Source: Nesterenkonia halotolerans
GTDB lineage: Bacteria > Actinomycetota > Actinomycetes > Actinomycetales > Micrococcaceae
Direction of reading: 5' to 3'
Assembly (NCBI RefSeq): GCF_014874065.1
Contig: NZ_JADBEE010000001.1
Location: 806,001-870,000 of the forward strand
Length of the DNA stretch: 64,000 nucleotides
Notes under the pieces: generated by a model
Databases searched by the model: none
What the model was told of the DNA's origin: nothing
What the model saw: only the letters and a program-made list of their open reading frames with translations
Program-made: the position numbers and the translations under genes
Part shown: piece after piece, positions 63,890-64,000 of the stretch
Position numbering within the stretch: position 1 is the stretch's first letter
Layout: each line of letters starts with the position of its first letter

Positions 63890-64000
63890 CGCTCCAGGTC
63901 GGCCAATCGGCTCAGCGCACCGCGGGCGAGATCGCCGTTGACGGTGGGCCAGAAGTCGGGCATGGAACGCTTGAGGAAGCCGCCATAGCGCGCGGTGGCC
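63886..64000 (-). CDS. DinG-like ATP-dependent helicase, C-terminal fragment (runs off the window)
   Basis: The last 37 codons of a minus-strand gene read TARYGGFLKRSMPDFWPT, then VNGDLARGALSRLADLER. This closely resembles the C-terminus of actinobacterial DinG-type helicases (LATARYGGFLRASLPPFWxTTD). Position near lexA fits, since dinG lies close to lexA in several Micrococcales. Only the end is visible, so helicase motifs cannot be checked. Confidence 0.65.
   Translation of the reverse strand, partial: ATARYGGFLKRSMPDFWPTVNGDLARGALSRLADLER

Overview
This window is chromosomal DNA of a high-GC actinobacterium. The evidence is a mycothiol-type SigR/RsrA pair, a PriA-type HisA, a Kgd-type 2-oxoglutarate enzyme, the 24-residue ribosomal protein bL37, GuaB1 beside paired CNNM proteins, a class II DAHP synthase, and many start codons lying 6-7 bases after a TANNNT box (leaderless promoters). 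Gene order and several very acidic proteins (FtsE tail, PepSY lipoprotein, ZnuA, CapA) point to Micrococcales, probably Micrococcaceae, and perhaps a halotolerant Nesterenkonia-like organism. The genus is inference only. No prophage, insertion sequence, integrase or CRISPR array was seen. Identifications rest on motifs read by eye, without database searches.

Layout. 1-9.6 kb: a DUF3040 gene cut by the window edge, dinB, idsA (polyprenyl diphosphate synthase), pknL-type kinase, aroG, then a lipid block (fadD15-like ligase, small membrane protein, alpha/beta hydrolase, PlsC-like acyltransferase) and tRNA-Leu(CAG). 9.7-22 kb: hrpA, a HIT protein, zur facing znuABC with a palindromic operator, two CNNM/CBS membrane proteins preceded by a candidate upstream peptide, and guaB1. 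22-32 kb: kgd, an SGNH-fold protein lacking the usual catalytic residues, bL37, rsrA/sigR with two start/promoter combinations, a DoxX-like protein, and aroA-rsgA-hisN. 32-37 kb: a manganese-type ABC operon with its DtxR-family regulator and operator, two crcB fluoride-channel genes, and tmRNA (ssrA).

37-46 kb: four accessory genes (a six-hairpin glycosidase-like protein, YrhK, an aldo/keto reductase, a DUF6480-like protein) separate ssrA from smpB. Then come ftsX, an ftsE with a 440-residue acidic tail, and prfB. 46-50.6 kb: a compact Tad pilus operon. Divergent from it is a 1311-residue FHA-containing EssC/FtsK-type ATPase with no type VII substrate genes nearby. The intergenic region between them holds two DnaA-box matches and a 9-bp inverted repeat. 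54.8-64 kb: an acidic PepSY lipoprotein, a MarR regulator, hisC-hisB-hisH-priA-sseB, a LysM protein sharing an SOS-box region with lexA, a CapA-like lipoprotein, a VanY-type carboxypeptidase, and the C-terminus of a DinG-like helicase.

How parts work together. Zn and Mn uptake are each next to a cognate regulator gene and operator. smpB and ssrA supply trans-translation. SigR/RsrA forms a thiol-stress switch. lexA, the LysM protein, dinB and the partial dinG belong to DNA-damage responses. The most unusual items are the FtsE tail, the orphan EssC-like ATPase beside a minimal Tad operon, the upstream peptide abutting the CNNM start codon, the catalytically altered SGNH protein, and the overlapping -10 elements of dinB and idsA.
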